Shown here piece by piece: positions 38,700 to 47,608 of a stretch of DNA of 64,000 bases. The position numbers were made by a program, and so were the translations under genes. Source of the stretch: Staphylococcus edaphicus (GTDB lineage Bacteria; Bacillota; Bacilli; Staphylococcales; Staphylococcaceae); NCBI RefSeq assembly GCF_002614725.1, contig NZ_MRZN01000010.1, positions 16,360-80,359 on the forward strand. The letters are read 5' to 3'. Position 1 is the first letter of the stretch, and each line of letters begins with the position of its first letter. Under the pieces are notes generated by a model. It did not search any database, was not told where the DNA came from, and saw only the letters and a list, made by a program, of their open reading frames with translations.

Positions 38700-40257
38700 A
38701 GCACAAATTGCAATGGTGTTAAATTTAGATAAATGTATAGGGTGTCACACGTGCAGTGTTACTTGTAAGAGTACGTGGACTAACCGTCCTGGTGCGGAAT
38801 ACATGTGGTTTAACAACGTAGAAACGAAGCCTGGTATTGGTTATCCTAAACAATGGGAAGATCAAGAGCAATATAAGGGCGGTTGGTATTTAAATAAAAA
38901 AGGTAAATTAGAACTGAAATCAGGCAGTAAGTTATCGAAAATTGCTCTAGGGAAAATATTTTACAATCCTAATATGCCAGTGATTAAAGATTACTATGAG
39001 CCTTGGACTTATAATTATGAAAATCTTACAACAGCAAAAGCTGGAAATCACTCTCCGGTAGCTACAGCCCATTCGTTGATCTCGGGTGATAAATTAAACT
39101 TAGAATGGGGACCAAACTGGGAAGATGATTTGGCAGGTGGTCATGTTACTGGACCAGAAGATCCCAATATTAAACGTATTGAAGAAGATATTAAATTTCA
39201 ATTTGATCAAACATTTATGATGTATTTACCTAGGTTATGTGAACATTGTTTGAACCCAAGTTGTGTAGCATCATGTCCATCTGGAGCAATGTATAAACGT
39301 GACGAAGATGGAATTGTACTTGTAGATCAGGATGCTTGTCGTGGTTGGAGATATTGTATGACAGGTTGCCCATACAAAAAAGTATATTTCAACTGGAAAA
39401 CAAATAAAGCAGAGAAATGTACATTCTGCTTCCCTCGTATTGAGGCAGGGATGCCAACGGTATGTTCAGAAACGTGCACGGGTAGAATGCGTTATTTAGG
39501 CGTATTACTTTATGATGCTGATAGAGTAGAAGAAGCTGCTACAGCTGAAAACGAACAAGAATTATACGAAAAACAATTGGATTTATTTTTGAATCCTTTT
39601 GATGAAACAGTAATAGAACAAGCACAAAAAGATGGAGTCTCATTAGAATGGATAGAAGCTGCTCAGAATTCTCCAGTCTATAAATTAGCTATTGAATATA
39701 AATTAGCATTTCCTTTACATCCAGAATATCGCACGATGCCAATGGTATGGTATTGTCCACAACTTAGCCCTATTATGAGTTATTTTGAAGGACAAACTGC
39801 AGCAAAGGCGAATCGAAATCCTGATATGATTTTTCCGGCAATTGAAGAAATGAGGTTACCAATTCAATATTTGGCTAACTTATTTACAGCAGGTGATACT
39901 GTACCAGTGAAATCTGCATTACAACGTATGGCAATGATGAGAAGTTACATGCGTGCACAGGTTACTAATAAACCTTTTGAAGTTAATAAGTTAACAAGAG
40001 TAGGTTTAACTGAACGTCAAACAAAAGATATGTACCGACTGTTAGCTATTGCAAAACATGAAGATCGATTTGTAATACCTACTTCTCATAAAGAGATGTA
40101 TATGGACACGTATCGAGATCAAGGCAGTCAAGGATATAGTGGAGAATACTTTGGTTCAAATTGTGAGGGATGTGGCGTGCCTGTAACTACTGCTTCTGGG
40201 AAATCTAGCCAGGAAATCTATAACGATAATTTCTATGGAGGGATTTTCCGTGATTAA
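38689..40257 (+). CDS. narH: Respiratory nitrate reductase beta subunit
   Basis: This iron-sulfur subunit passes electrons from NarI to NarG. It is 522 residues. Cysteine clusters are CIGCHTCSVTCK, CEHCLNPSCVASCPSG, CRGWRYCMTGCPYKK and CTFCFPRIEAGMPTVCSETC. The tryptophan in CRGWRYC is the usual replacement that makes one cluster [3Fe-4S]. The frame opens at 38680, but GAAGGAGG directly abuts it and stands 9 bases from TTG 38689, which gives the normal start MKIKAQIAMVLNLDKC. It overlaps the narG end by 11 bases, so coupling is expected. Confidence 0.96.
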   Translation: MKIKAQIAMVLNLDKCIGCHTCSVTCKSTWTNRPGAEYMWFNNVETKPGIGYPKQWEDQEQYKGGWYLNKKGKLELKSGSKLSKIALGKIFYNPNMPVIKDYYEPWTYNYENLTTAKAGNHSPVATAHSLISGDKLNLEWGPNWEDDLAGGHVTGPEDPNIKRIEEDIKFQFDQTFMMYLPRLCEHCLNPSCVASCPSGAMYKRDEDGIVLVDQDACRGWRYCMTGCPYKKVYFNWKTNKAEKCTFCFPRIEAGMPTVCSETCTGRMRYLGVLLYDADRVEEAATAENEQELYEKQLDLFLNPFDETVIEQAQKDGVSLEWIEAAQNSPVYKLAIEYKLAFPLHPEYRTMPMVWYCPQLSPIMSYFEGQTAAKANRNPDMIFPAIEEMRLPIQYLANLFTAGDTVPVKSALQRMAMMRSYMRAQVTNKPFEVNKLTRVGLTERQTKDMYRLLAIAKHEDRFVIPTSHKEMYMDTYRDQGSQGYSGEYFGSNCEGCGVPVTTASGKSSQEIYNDNFYGGIFRD

Positions 40258-40825
40258 TTTAGCGAAGTTTAACAAGTATCAAGAGACATTCGGATATTTG
40301 GCTCAGCAACTTGCCTTTCCAGAAAAGTTAACGCTTCATCCAAAAATATTTGAAGACGTTATTAATTCACAACATCCTGCTTATGAAGATTTGATAAAAT
40401 ATAGAGAACAAATGTATGAACTCAGTTTATTACAAATAAAGCAATTATACTCAGAAACATTTGATTTCAATAAAACTGCTCCACTTTACATGACCTATAA
40501 TAAATTTGATACACAAAAAGAGCGAGGGCAATTATTAGCTAAGTTAAAAGTATTATATGAAATGTTTGGATTGAAAATGGTAGATAACGAATTGTCTGAT
40601 TTTCTACCATTAATGCTTGAATTTTTATATATCGCACAGTGGGAGAATGATCCACGAGCAAACGCGAACATTGAATTTGTCATTATGATTATTGAGGACG
40701 GCACTTATGCAATGGCAAAGCAGTTTGCAGAAGAGCATAGTCCATATTATTTCTTGGTAAAAAGTTTGAGAGAAACGTTAAAAGCTTGTATAAACCTTAC
40801 AAATGAGGTGACACAACATGTTTAA
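40250..40825 (+). CDS. narJ: Nitrate reductase assembly chaperone NarJ (delta)
   Basis: NarJ is a cytoplasmic chaperone that helps load the molybdenum cofactor into NarG before the complex attaches to NarI. It is 191 residues, an all-helical protein with the typical late FLPLMLEFLYIA segment and acidic surface. TGGAGGG at 40236-40242 is spaced for GTG 40250 (MINLAKFNKYQETFGYL), not the upstream in-frame ATG 40235. It overlaps narH by 8 bases and narI by 8 bases, as expected for the operon. Confidence 0.93.
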   Translation: MINLAKFNKYQETFGYLAQQLAFPEKLTLHPKIFEDVINSQHPAYEDLIKYREQMYELSLLQIKQLYSETFDFNKTAPLYMTYNKFDTQKERGQLLAKLKVLYEMFGLKMVDNELSDFLPLMLEFLYIAQWENDPRANANIEFVIMIIEDGTYAMAKQFAEEHSPYYFLVKSLRETLKACINLTNEVTQHV

Positions 40826-41495
40826 TCAATTTTTATGGGTGATTTTGCCTTATTTATGCCTAGCAATATTTTTTATTGGTCATCTTTCTAGATATAAGTT
40901 TGATAAATTTTCTTGGACTGCAAAATCTAGTGAATTCATAGAAAAGAAACAACTTAAATGGGGCAGTTTAATGTTTCATTTGGGTATTATTCCTGTAGCA
41001 ATGGGACATATAGTAGGTTTGTTTATTCCTGCTTCTTGGCTAACAGCAGTAGGTGTTAGTGATCATTTATACCATATTGGCGCTGTTTATATTGGGAGTA
41101 TTTTTGGTATAATAACACTGATTGGTATGTTGTTATTAACTGTACGACGAGTAACGATAAAAAATATTAGAAGTTTAAGTTCTGCATCAGATATCATTGT
41201 TAATTTTTTATTATTAGCAATCGTTTTTATGGGTTGTTATGCAACACTCGTAACTAATGCAACGACACCATCATTTGATTATCGAGAGACAATATCAATT
41301 TGGTTCAGACAGTTATTTATATTTTCTCCAGATGCTGATTTAATGTTACAGGTGCCACTTGCTTTTAAAACACATATTCTATTAGGCTTTATTATTATGG
41401 CATTTTGGCCATTCACCAGACTAGTACATGTATGGAGTGTGCCACTTACTTATGCAACCCGTAGCTACATTATTTATCGTAAACACAAAGTTTGA
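40818..41495 (+). CDS. narI: Respiratory nitrate reductase gamma subunit
   Basis: This membrane cytochrome b subunit oxidises menaquinol and anchors NarGH. It is 225 residues with five helices. Haem-ligand histidines are visible in the helices (GIIPVAMGHIVGLF, and the later FKTHILLGFIIMAFWPFTRLVHVW). It starts inside the narJ 3' end. This completes the structural genes narGHJI. Confidence 0.95.
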   Translation: MFNQFLWVILPYLCLAIFFIGHLSRYKFDKFSWTAKSSEFIEKKQLKWGSLMFHLGIIPVAMGHIVGLFIPASWLTAVGVSDHLYHIGAVYIGSIFGIITLIGMLLLTVRRVTIKNIRSLSSASDIIVNFLLLAIVFMGCYATLVTNATTPSFDYRETISIWFRQLFIFSPDADLMLQVPLAFKTHILLGFIIMAFWPFTRLVHVWSVPLTYATRSYIIYRKHKV

Positions 41496-41509
41496 ATGGA
41501 GGCGATAAG

Positions 41510-41962
41510 TTGAATGCATTATTATTAAATAAAAGTATAAATTATCAATCAGTTTTAGATTCAATACGCGTAGAAGAAGGGTTTGATTTTGCATCGTTGG
41601 CGTTTTACGAGCATGAAAGTAATATTTCTCGTATTAAATGGTGTTATGCTTCAGGCAATTTAAACAATCGCTATCAGTTAATTGTTTTGCGCAAGGGTAA
41701 AGGTTTGGCTGGCAATGTAATGAAAACAGGAAAGCGCATGGTTATTGAAAATGTAGAGCGAACGCTACCAACACATGAAAAACATAAATATCCAATTGTT
41801 TTATGTGAATTATTAACAGCGATGATTGCAATCCCACTATGGTATGAAAATCAAGTTTGTGGTGTTTTATTATTAGGTCAAAGAAACCATAAGCCATTGC
41901 CCAAAACATATAAAACAATATCACTTAAAAGTAAATTATGTGTGTTTAATGAAGAAGATTAG
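41510..41962 (+). CDS. nreA: Nitrate sensor NreA (GAF domain)
   Basis: NreA binds nitrate in a GAF-like pocket and inhibits the kinase NreB when nitrate is absent, so the system responds to both oxygen and nitrate. It is 150 residues. The GAF fold shows in RVEEGFDFASLAFYEH, RKGKGLAGNVMKTGK and LLTAMIAIPLWYENQVCGVLLLGQR. TGGAGGCG is placed for TTG 41510, not the upstream in-frame TTG 41492. It follows narI by 14 bases and is likely read through from nar. Confidence 0.93.
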   Translation: MNALLLNKSINYQSVLDSIRVEEGFDFASLAFYEHESNISRIKWCYASGNLNNRYQLIVLRKGKGLAGNVMKTGKRMVIENVERTLPTHEKHKYPIVLCELLTAMIAIPLWYENQVCGVLLLGQRNHKPLPKTYKTISLKSKLCVFNEED

Positions 41963-41971
41963 GTGGCTATA

Positions 41972-43006
41972 ATGAAAATAAATCAAAAGTTAAATATGCA
42001 CGACTTATTGATGAAATATTTTAATAATACCAGTGAAAAAATTGTATTTGTTGATAATCAAGGACAAGTCATAGCCATGAACAAAGCCGCGAATGATATT
42101 ATCGCGCTTGATAATAACTATGAAGGCATGACTAATGCCATTTGTAAGCATTGCGACGGTTATACCAACGAATATGATTTGCAATCTTGTAGACATTGTT
42201 TTTTAGAAGCTGAAACTGTTGGAAATACTAGCTTTCAAGTGTTTATGAAAACAACACAAGGAACTGTAGAGCCTTTTGCTGCAACTTTCCAAACTATAGA
42301 TAGCACAAAAGGAATCAAAGCATTCACACTACAAAATGTTTCGCCACAAATAGAGCGCCACGACAAAATGTATCAGCGTAAAATGATGCAGAAAACTATC
42401 TTTGCACAAGAAAATGAAAGAAAACGTATCTCACGTGAATTACATGATAGTGTCGTCCAAGAATTATTAAACATAGATGTTGAGTTAAGACTCTTAAAGT
42501 ATCAGCGACAAATAGATAACTTAGTAGATGGATCAAAGCGAATTGAAGGTTTAATGTCCAAATTAATTGATGATATTCGCAATCTATCAGTAGAATTAAG
42601 ACCTTCATCTTTGGATGATTTAGGCTTAGATGCAGCGTTCAAGACATATTTTAAGCAGGTTGAAGCTAATTATGGTATCAAAGTTATATATCAGTCAAAC
42701 TTAAAAACGTGTCGGTTTAAGAGTGAAATTGAAACGGTTGTCTATAGAGTTGTTCAAGAAGCATTATTTAATGCAATAAAATATGCAAATGTTGATAAAG
42801 TTGAAATAGAAGTTCATGTAAGCGAACAAAAATTAATTGCAGAAATTATTGATAGAGGAAGAGGGTTTATAAAGACAGACCAGCCTCAGGGAACAGGCTT
42901 AGGACTTTATGGAATGCACGAGCGAGCAGAATTAGTAAATGCAGAAGTTAATATTGATACACAAATAGGAAGAGGGACAATTGTGACACTTCAAGTTCCA
43001 ATTTAG
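41972..43006 (+). CDS. nreB: Oxygen-sensing histidine kinase NreB
   Basis: NreB is a cytoplasmic kinase whose PAS-type domain holds an oxygen-labile [4Fe-4S] cluster. The four ligands are Cys58, Cys61, Cys73 and Cys76 (CKHC ... CRHC), one position off the known S. carnosus protein. The HisKA_3 phosphoacceptor is His158 in [18 protein letters not shown], and the ATP-binding domain ends with [14 protein letters not shown]. It is 344 residues. The frame opens at GTG 41963, but AGGTGG sets ATG 41972. Without oxygen the intact cluster makes the kinase active toward NreC. Confidence 0.96.
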   Translation: MKINQKLNMHDLLMKYFNNTSEKIVFVDNQGQVIAMNKAANDIIALDNNYEGMTNAICKHCDGYTNEYDLQSCRHCFLEAETVGNTSFQVFMKTTQGTVEPFAATFQTIDSTKGIKAFTLQNVSPQIERHDKMYQRKMMQKTIFAQENERKRISRELHDSVVQELLNIDVELRLLKYQRQIDNLVDGSKRIEGLMSKLIDDIRNLSVELRPSSLDDLGLDAAFKTYFKQVEANYGIKVIYQSNLKTCRFKSEIETVVYRVVQEALFNAIKYANVDKVEIEVHVSEQKLIAEIIDRGRGFIKTDQPQGTGLGLYGMHERAELVNAEVNIDTQIGRGTIVTLQVPI

Positions 43007-43026
43007 GGGATAAGGAGATATTAATT

Positions 43027-43680
43027 TTGAGAATAGTTATTGCAGATGATCATGCAGTGGTGCGTACAGGATTTTCGATGATATTAAATTATCAAGAAGA
43101 TATGGAAGTAGTGGGCACTGCTGCCGATGGTGTGGAAGCTTATCAAAAAGTGATGAAATACAAACCAGATGTGCTCATTATGGATTTAAGTATGCCACCA
43201 GGTGAATCAGGACTTATAGCAACGAGCAAAATATTAGAAAGTTTCCCAGAAACGAAAATTTTAATATTAACGATGTATGATGATGAAGAATATCTGTTTC
43301 ATGTTTTAAGAAATGGTGCAAAGGGCTATATATTAAAAAATGCACCGGACGAACAATTACTATTAGCAATTAGAACTGTCGTTAAGGGTGAAACTTATAT
43401 AGATATGAAGCTGACAACATCATTGGTAAATGAGTTTGTGAGTAATTCAGCACAAGATAACGGAGACAAAACTGATCCATTTAAAATTTTATCAAAACGT
43501 GAAATAGAAATATTACCACTAATTGCCAAAGGATACGGAAATAAAGATATTGCTGAAAAACTATTTGTTTCAGTTAAAACAGTAGAAGCACATAAAACAC
43601 ATATCATGCAGAAATTAGAATTGAAATCTAAACCAGAATTAGTTGAGTATGCCATGAAGAAAAAATTAATTGACTTTTAA
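43027..43680 (+). CDS. nreC: Response regulator NreC
   Basis: This LuxR/NarL-type regulator of 217 residues activates nir, nar and narT genes when phosphorylated by NreB. The receiver domain has DDHAVVR and the phospho-acceptor Asp53 in LIMDLSMPP; the C-terminal HTH is [20 protein letters not shown] followed by [19 protein letters not shown]. The start is TTG 43027, 9 bases after AAGGAG. A weak terminator hairpin follows before narT. Confidence 0.95.
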   Translation: MRIVIADDHAVVRTGFSMILNYQEDMEVVGTAADGVEAYQKVMKYKPDVLIMDLSMPPGESGLIATSKILESFPETKILILTMYDDEEYLFHVLRNGAKGYILKNAPDEQLLLAIRTVVKGETYIDMKLTTSLVNEFVSNSAQDNGDKTDPFKILSKREIEILPLIAKGYGNKDIAEKLFVSVKTVEAHKTHIMQKLELKSKPELVEYAMKKKLIDF

Positions 43681-43702
43681 AAAGTAGAATTACTAAATGA
43701 TT

Positions 43703-43740
43703 AGAAGAGGCAGGGGCATAATAATATGTCACTGTCTTTT
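43703..43740 (+). terminator. Probable terminator of nreABC
   Basis: Imperfect hairpin AAGAGGCAGGGGCAT ... ATGTCACTGTCTT followed by a T run. Confidence 0.6.
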
Positions 43741-43790
43741 TATAGTGGGAAATGCAAAAAGAAATAAAGTACTAAAATTATGCTTCAAAG

Positions 43791-43806
43791 TAGGGAAAAC
43801 TCCTTA
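43791..43806. promoter_or_regulatory. narT: NreC-like site 1 upstream of narT
   Basis: TAGGGAAAACTCCTTA, with a half-site spacing one base off the best pattern. It is 21 bases from site 2, two helical turns. Confidence 0.45.
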
Positions 43807-43811
43807 TTGCT

Positions 43812-43827
43812 TAAGGGACACTCCTTA
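43812..43827. promoter_or_regulatory. narT: NreC-like site 2 upstream of narT
   Basis: TAAGGGACACTCCTTA: arms TAAGG/CCTTA around a 6-base centre, similar to the nirR and narG sites. Confidence 0.55.
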
Positions 43828-43847
43828 TGTTCATTGTTTCACAAAGA

Positions 43848-43974
43848 TTTTATAATTGAACTGTAACCAGCATGCTGCAAGTTTAGCACCTTTAGGCTTA
43901 CGTAAAAACCATTAAGGTTTTAAAAAATTAAAGCATTTAGAACATTTGCAGTTTGCTGGCCTCAATTATAAAAA
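43848..43974. repeat. Long imperfect inverted repeat (MITE-like or large hairpin)
   Basis: Outer arms TTTTATAATTGA and TCAATTATAAAA are perfect for 12 bases. Further in, CCAGCA pairs with TGCTGG and CTGCAA with TTGCAG, with small offsets. The whole unit is about 127 bases and lies directly before narT. Confidence 0.5.
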
Positions 43975-43999
43975 TATTTATAAAATGAAGGTGAAATGA

Positions 44000-45160
44000 A
44001 TGAACAAAGCAAGTGGTGGTTTTCAACTTACATTACAGTCTTTAAGTCTTGTAGTGGGATTCATGGCATGGAGTATTATTGCCCCGCTTATGCCCTACAT
44101 CTCTCAGGATGTGCAAATAACAGATAGCCAATTATCTATTGTTTTAGCTATTCCTGTTATATTAGGCTCTGTACTAAGAGTACCATTTGGATATTTAACA
44201 AACATTATTGGTGCGAAATGGGTGTTTTTTTGTAGTTTTATTATATTGCTATTTCCAATTTATTTTTTAAGTCAAGCACAGACACCAGCTAATTTGATGG
44301 TATCTGGGTTCTTCCTTGGTGTTGGTGGGGCAGTGTTCTCTGTAGGTGTGACCTCAATACCAAAATATTTTCCAAAAGAAAAAGTTGGCTTAGCGAATGG
44401 GATATATGGCATGGGAAATATTGGTACAGCAATTTCTTCATTTTTAGCACCACCGATAGCAGGCATCATAGGATGGCAAACAACAGTTAGGGGTTATTTA
44501 ATTATTATTGTACTTTTTGCCTTCCTTATGTTTATATTTGGAGATGCTAAAGAAGAAAAAATAAAAGTAGCATTAATGAAGCAATATAAACTATTCTTGA
44601 AAGATCTAAGATTATATTATTTATCACTTTGGTATTTTATTACATTTGGTTCTTTCGTTGCATTTGGTTTATTTTTACCTAATTTTTTAGTGGAAAATTT
44701 TGGTATTAGTGAAGTGGATGCGGGTGTCAGAACAGGTATATTTATCGCATTAGCGACTTTTCTAAGACCGTTAGGAGGGGTCTTAGGAGACAAGTTTAGT
44801 GCAGTGAAATTATTGATGCTTGATTTTATATTGATGATTATAGGTGGCATTGTGCTAGGTCTATCAAGTGAGATTATTTTATTTACTGTAGGTTGTTTAC
44901 TTATCAGTATGTGTGCGGGCATTGGAAATGGATTAATATTTAAACTTGTTCCTTCCTACTTTGGAAAAGAAGCAGGTTCGGCAAATGGTATTGTTTCAAT
45001 GATGGGTGGACTAGGAGGATTCTTTCCACCGTTAGTTATTTCTTATGTTACAAAGATTACCGGTACAAGTCATTTTTCATTTATCTTGTTAGCAATAGTA
45101 GGGACAATTGCGTTAATTACAATGGTACATATTAAGAAACGTGAAACTTTAACCCTCTGA
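44000..45160 (+). CDS. narT: Nitrate/nitrite transporter NarT (NarK/NasA-type MFS)
   Basis: This 12-helix major facilitator brings nitrate in (or exchanges it with nitrite) for NarGHI. It is 386 residues. Nitrate-porter signatures are [20 protein letters not shown] and [21 protein letters not shown], each a Gly-rich motif with the helix-borne residues of the NNP family; [12 protein letters not shown] is the MFS motif A loop. The ATG is preceded by GAAGGTGAA. It is separated from nreC by a regulated intergenic region. Confidence 0.93.
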   Translation: MNKASGGFQLTLQSLSLVVGFMAWSIIAPLMPYISQDVQITDSQLSIVLAIPVILGSVLRVPFGYLTNIIGAKWVFFCSFIILLFPIYFLSQAQTPANLMVSGFFLGVGGAVFSVGVTSIPKYFPKEKVGLANGIYGMGNIGTAISSFLAPPIAGIIGWQTTVRGYLIIIVLFAFLMFIFGDAKEEKIKVALMKQYKLFLKDLRLYYLSLWYFITFGSFVAFGLFLPNFLVENFGISEVDAGVRTGIFIALATFLRPLGGVLGDKFSAVKLLMLDFILMIIGGIVLGLSSEIILFTVGCLLISMCAGIGNGLIFKLVPSYFGKEAGSANGIVSMMGGLGGFFPPLVISYVTKITGTSHFSFILLAIVGTIALITMVHIKKRETLTL

Positions 45161-45174
45161 AAATAAGCAAAAAA

Positions 45175-45212
45175 AGGCTGAGACACCTCTATAGAATCTC
45201 AGCCACTTTTTT
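45175..45212. terminator. Bidirectional terminator after narT
   Basis: 8-bp stem GGCTGAGA/TCTCAGCC with A and T runs on the two sides, between narT and the convergent hsp20 gene. Confidence 0.82.
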
Positions 45213-45268
45213 GATTTATTAATTAATGATTTTCAATGAATCATAACATGTAATATACGTTACTTCTG

Positions 45269-45703
45269 TTAATCGATTTGAATATTTGATGAAGTTTGAT
45301 CTTCTTGCTCTTTTTTAGGTAATGTAACATTTAACATGCCATTTTCAAATGATGCTTTAATAGCATTTTCATTAATATTTTCAAATGGGTATTGTCGTTT
45401 TACATTGCTTGCGCTACGTTCTTGATGAATTATACGACCTTCTTCATCCTTTTCACTATTTTCAACAATTTGTTTACCTTCAATAGTTAAAACATTATTT
45501 TCAAATTGTAAAGTGATATTTTCTTTTTGAAAGCCAGGTAGCTCAGCTTCCACTATATAAGCGTTGTCTAGTTCTTTTACATCTGATTTGATGCTTGTAC
45601 TATCTGGAAATTGTTCAAAGAATTGACGTCCAAAGTCTTTAAATAATGCTCCAGGATTTCCTTCGAAAAATGAATTGTTAAATGGTCTCATATCAAAAGC
45701 CAT
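45269..45703 (-). CDS. Small heat-shock protein (Hsp20 family), downstream copy
   Basis: This 144-residue holdase chaperone binds unfolding proteins. The alpha-crystallin domain is at ~35-135: AYIVEAELPGFQKENITLQF, NNVLTIEGKQ, a loop, and ASFENGMLNVTLPKKE with the C-terminal strand. The N-terminal arm holds MDMRPFNNSFFEGNPG-like sequence (AFDMRPFNNSFFEGNPG). AGGAGAG precedes the ATG. It follows the second hsp20 gene by 32 bases and is co-transcribed from the CtsR-type promoter at 46138-46167. Confidence 0.9.
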   Translation of the reverse strand: MAFDMRPFNNSFFEGNPGALFKDFGRQFFEQFPDSTSIKSDVKELDNAYIVEAELPGFQKENITLQFENNVLTIEGKQIVENSEKDEEGRIIHQERSASNVKRQYPFENINENAIKASFENGMLNVTLPKKEQEDQTSSNIQID

Positions 45704-45735
45704 AATACATCTCTCCTTTGAATTTTTTATGAAAA

Positions 45736-46104
45736 TTAATCTATTGAAATTTGTGTTTTTGTTTGTTTTATCGGCAGTGTTACAGTTAAAATACCATTCG
45801 ACATTGAAGCTTTAATTGCACTGGTATCTATATTTTTGAAGATGAAGTGTCTGCTTTGCTCATCTTTACTACGCTCTTTAATAAGATAAGCCACATCGTC
45901 ATAAGGTGTTTCTAAATTTTTTACAGATATTGTGAGTGTTTTATCATCATAGTTTATTGAAACATTTTCTTTTTGATAACCAGGAAGCTCAGCTTCAACT
46001 GTGTATTGATTATCTGTTTGATATACGTTTACTTTGAAATCGTGATGGTCTGATAATAAACTGTCTAATAAATCTTGTGGAAGACTGCTAGTACTTTGTA
46101 TCAT
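45736..46104 (-). CDS. Small heat-shock protein (Hsp20 family), promoter-proximal copy
   Basis: This 122-residue protein is mostly the alpha-crystallin domain: YTVEAELPGYQKENVSINYD, DKTLTISVKNLE, and ASMSNGILTVTLPIK, ending QISID. The two hsp20 products are clearly related, so the pair arose by duplication and has diverged. The site GGAGAGGTGATAAGAG precedes the ATG. It is first in the operon behind a strong SigA promoter overlapped by a CtsR operator, which predicts induction by heat. Confidence 0.88.
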   Translation of the reverse strand: MIQSTSSLPQDLLDSLLSDHHDFKVNVYQTDNQYTVEAELPGYQKENVSINYDDKTLTISVKNLETPYDDVAYLIKERSKDEQSRHFIFKNIDTSAIKASMSNGILTVTLPIKQTKTQISID

Positions 46105-46137
46105 CTCTTATCACCTCTCCTTTTATCTTACAAGTAT

Positions 46138-46166
46138 ATTATAATACTATAGTCAAAGAAAGTCAA
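46138..46166 (-). promoter_or_regulatory. Promoter of the hsp20 pair
   Basis: Minus-strand -35 TTGACT (46161-46166) and -10 TATAAT (46138-46143) with a 17-base spacer. Confidence 0.78.
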
Positions 46167-46167
46167 A
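46151..46167. promoter_or_regulatory. CtsR operator
   Basis: AGTCAAA-GAA-AGTCAAA is a perfect match to the CtsR direct heptad repeat (RGTCAAA-NAN-RGTCAAA). It overlaps the hsp20 -35. A third GTCAAAG follows. Confidence 0.85.
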
Positions 46168-46184
46168 GTCAAAGATTGGTATAT

Positions 46185-46212
46185 TAAAAAACACCACATA
46201 TCACGAGGTGTT
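46185..46212 (-). terminator. sarZ: Terminator of sarZ
   Basis: Minus-strand hairpin AACACC...GGTGTT followed by a T run, about 130 bases after the sarZ stop. Confidence 0.65.
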
Positions 46213-46346
46213 CATCAAAAAAGTCACACTTTATTAAAAATACATGGATAGGAATAAATAAAGATTTAAAAGAAGAAACTAAAAAAGATAAGTAAAGTCA
46301 AAAATGATAAGACATTAAACTTTTAACTTAACTTATCCTTCGCAGG

Positions 46347-46787
46347 TTAAATATTTTTTTGAAAATGTTTGTTTACAAAATTTTGCAATGTTTCTTTTAA
46401 ATCGATGGCTTCGTCAATTTCCATATCAAATTCACTAAAGACGCGCTTTGAAATATTAGAAAGAGGTGCTTTGACTTCTCTTCCTTTTGTGGTAAGCGCT
46501 ATTTGCAAATTACGCTCGTCATCAATCTCACGTGTTCTTGTCACATAGCTTTTTTTTTCTAATTTTTTTAATAATGGTGTGAGCGTACCTGAATCTAGAA
46601 ATACACGTTCGCCAAGTGTTTTAATATTTAATTTTTCTTCTAAGCCAATTGCCAAAAGAACTATGTAACCTGTATATGTTAAATCAAATTCTTTTAAATA
46701 AGTTGTATACTTCTTAATTATTTCCTTAGAAGAAACATAAAAAAGAAAACATAGCTGTCTTTCTAATGTGTTGTCGTTTTCCTCCAT
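46347..46787 (-). CDS. sarZ: MarR-type redox regulator SarZ
   Basis: SarZ is a global virulence and metabolic regulator related to MgrA and OhrR; oxidation of a single Cys changes DNA binding. This protein is 146 residues with the redox Cys13 in [20 protein letters not shown], followed by [12 protein letters not shown] and the winged helix [20 protein letters not shown]. The sequence style and the place next to narT and hsp20 match S. aureus sarZ. Its promoter region holds two palindromes (see 46805-46837). Confidence 0.9.
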   Translation of the reverse strand: MEENDNTLERQLCFLFYVSSKEIIKKYTTYLKEFDLTYTGYIVLLAIGLEEKLNIKTLGERVFLDSGTLTPLLKKLEKKSYVTRTREIDDERNLQIALTTKGREVKAPLSNISKRVFSEFDMEIDEAIDLKETLQNFVNKHFQKNI

Positions 46788-47170
46788 TTAAATCACCCCT
46801 TATGAAGGTTAACCTTATTATGAACAATGTCCATTGTCAAGGAACAGTTGTGCGCCTCTTTAATAATTTTTAAATAATATTTTTGATAGAATACATAATA
46901 CAAAACAAAAACTAAAAATTCAAAGTATTATGCGGCAGTATATTATTATTCTGATACCTAAAGTTGAAGAGATTATTAATTGAAATGAGGAATGAATTTA
47001 AGAAGATTTTGTTACAAAAATAGTTTAATACTTTATTAATGAAGTGTAATCAGTCATAATAATAACATTATGGATTTTAATATAGGTATATACTTTGATG
47101 TATAAAAAGTTTGAAAACAGTTCTAAATTATAATTTTCATGGAAGTTATTGTTTTAATAGAAGGAGTTTA
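46788..47170. other. 383-base intergenic region: sarZ promoter, otherwise nothing seen
   Basis: The sarZ-proximal 60 bases hold its promoter and two palindromes. The remaining AT-rich sequence up to the DUF3139-type gene has no open frame with a ribosome binding site. Confidence 0.5.
46805..46840 (-). promoter_or_regulatory. sarZ: sarZ promoter with two palindromes
   Basis: Minus strand TTGACA (46835-46840), 17-base spacer, TAAGGT. Palindromes ACAATG-TC-CATTGT (46824-46837) and AAGGTTAACCTT (46805-46816) overlap the -35 and the -10, consistent with control by a MarR-type protein, perhaps SarZ itself. Confidence 0.5.
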
Positions 47171-47530
47171 ATGATGAAAACATTTTTTAAAATCATAGGA
47201 CTATTAGTCATATCACTGATTATCGCTATTGTGTTTTTCTTTGGTATGAGAACGTATCAGGGTCATAAAAATTTGGAATTAGTTGATCATTATATGGATG
47301 AAAAGAATTTAACAGAAGAAATTAAGTCAGAAAAAACGCTGTATAGTGCTAAAAAAGGGCTCTACTATAAAAAAGTAGTATTCAAAGATGATCCTAAATA
47401 TACTTATGTAGTTCAACCAATAAGCACTTTTAAAGGCATTCTAGTTCAAGGATTTGACAGTGAAACAAATAAAAATGTAAAAGATGCAAAACACAATGCA
47501 TTTAAACAAGACTACAAACCTAAAGAGTAA
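47171..47530 (+). CDS. Small membrane-anchored DUF3139-type protein
   Basis: This 119-residue protein has one N-terminal membrane helix (KIIGLLVISLIIAIVFFFGM) and an extracytoplasmic domain. The pattern VDHYMDEKNLTEEIKSEKTL, YYKKVVFKDDPKYTYVVQP and QGFDSETNKNV resembles DUF3139, a staphylococcal/bacillar family of unknown function. AGAAGGAG is followed by ATGATG; the second ATG (47174) is equally possible. The open frame upstream to 47111 is not used. Confidence 0.65.
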   Translation: MMKTFFKIIGLLVISLIIAIVFFFGMRTYQGHKNLELVDHYMDEKNLTEEIKSEKTLYSAKKGLYYKKVVFKDDPKYTYVVQPISTFKGILVQGFDSETNKNVKDAKHNAFKQDYKPKE

Positions 47531-47562
47531 CATTAAAAATTGCTTAAATAATTTAAGTGACC

Positions 47563-47608
47563 AAAATGGGGCTAAGACATTATATATGTCTTAGCCCCAT
47601 TTTGTTTT
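47563..47608. terminator. Strong terminator
   Basis: 18-bp perfect stem AAAATGGGGCTAAGACAT/ATGTCTTAGCCCCATTTT with a 5-base loop and T-rich tail. Confidence 0.92.

Larger units (their letters stand above)
43681..43999. other. 319-base intergenic region upstream of narT
   Basis: Holds the nreC terminator (43703-43740), two NreC-like sites (43791-43806 and 43812-43827), and a large imperfect inverted repeat (43848-43974). No gene with a ribosome binding site was seen before narT. Confidence 0.6.
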
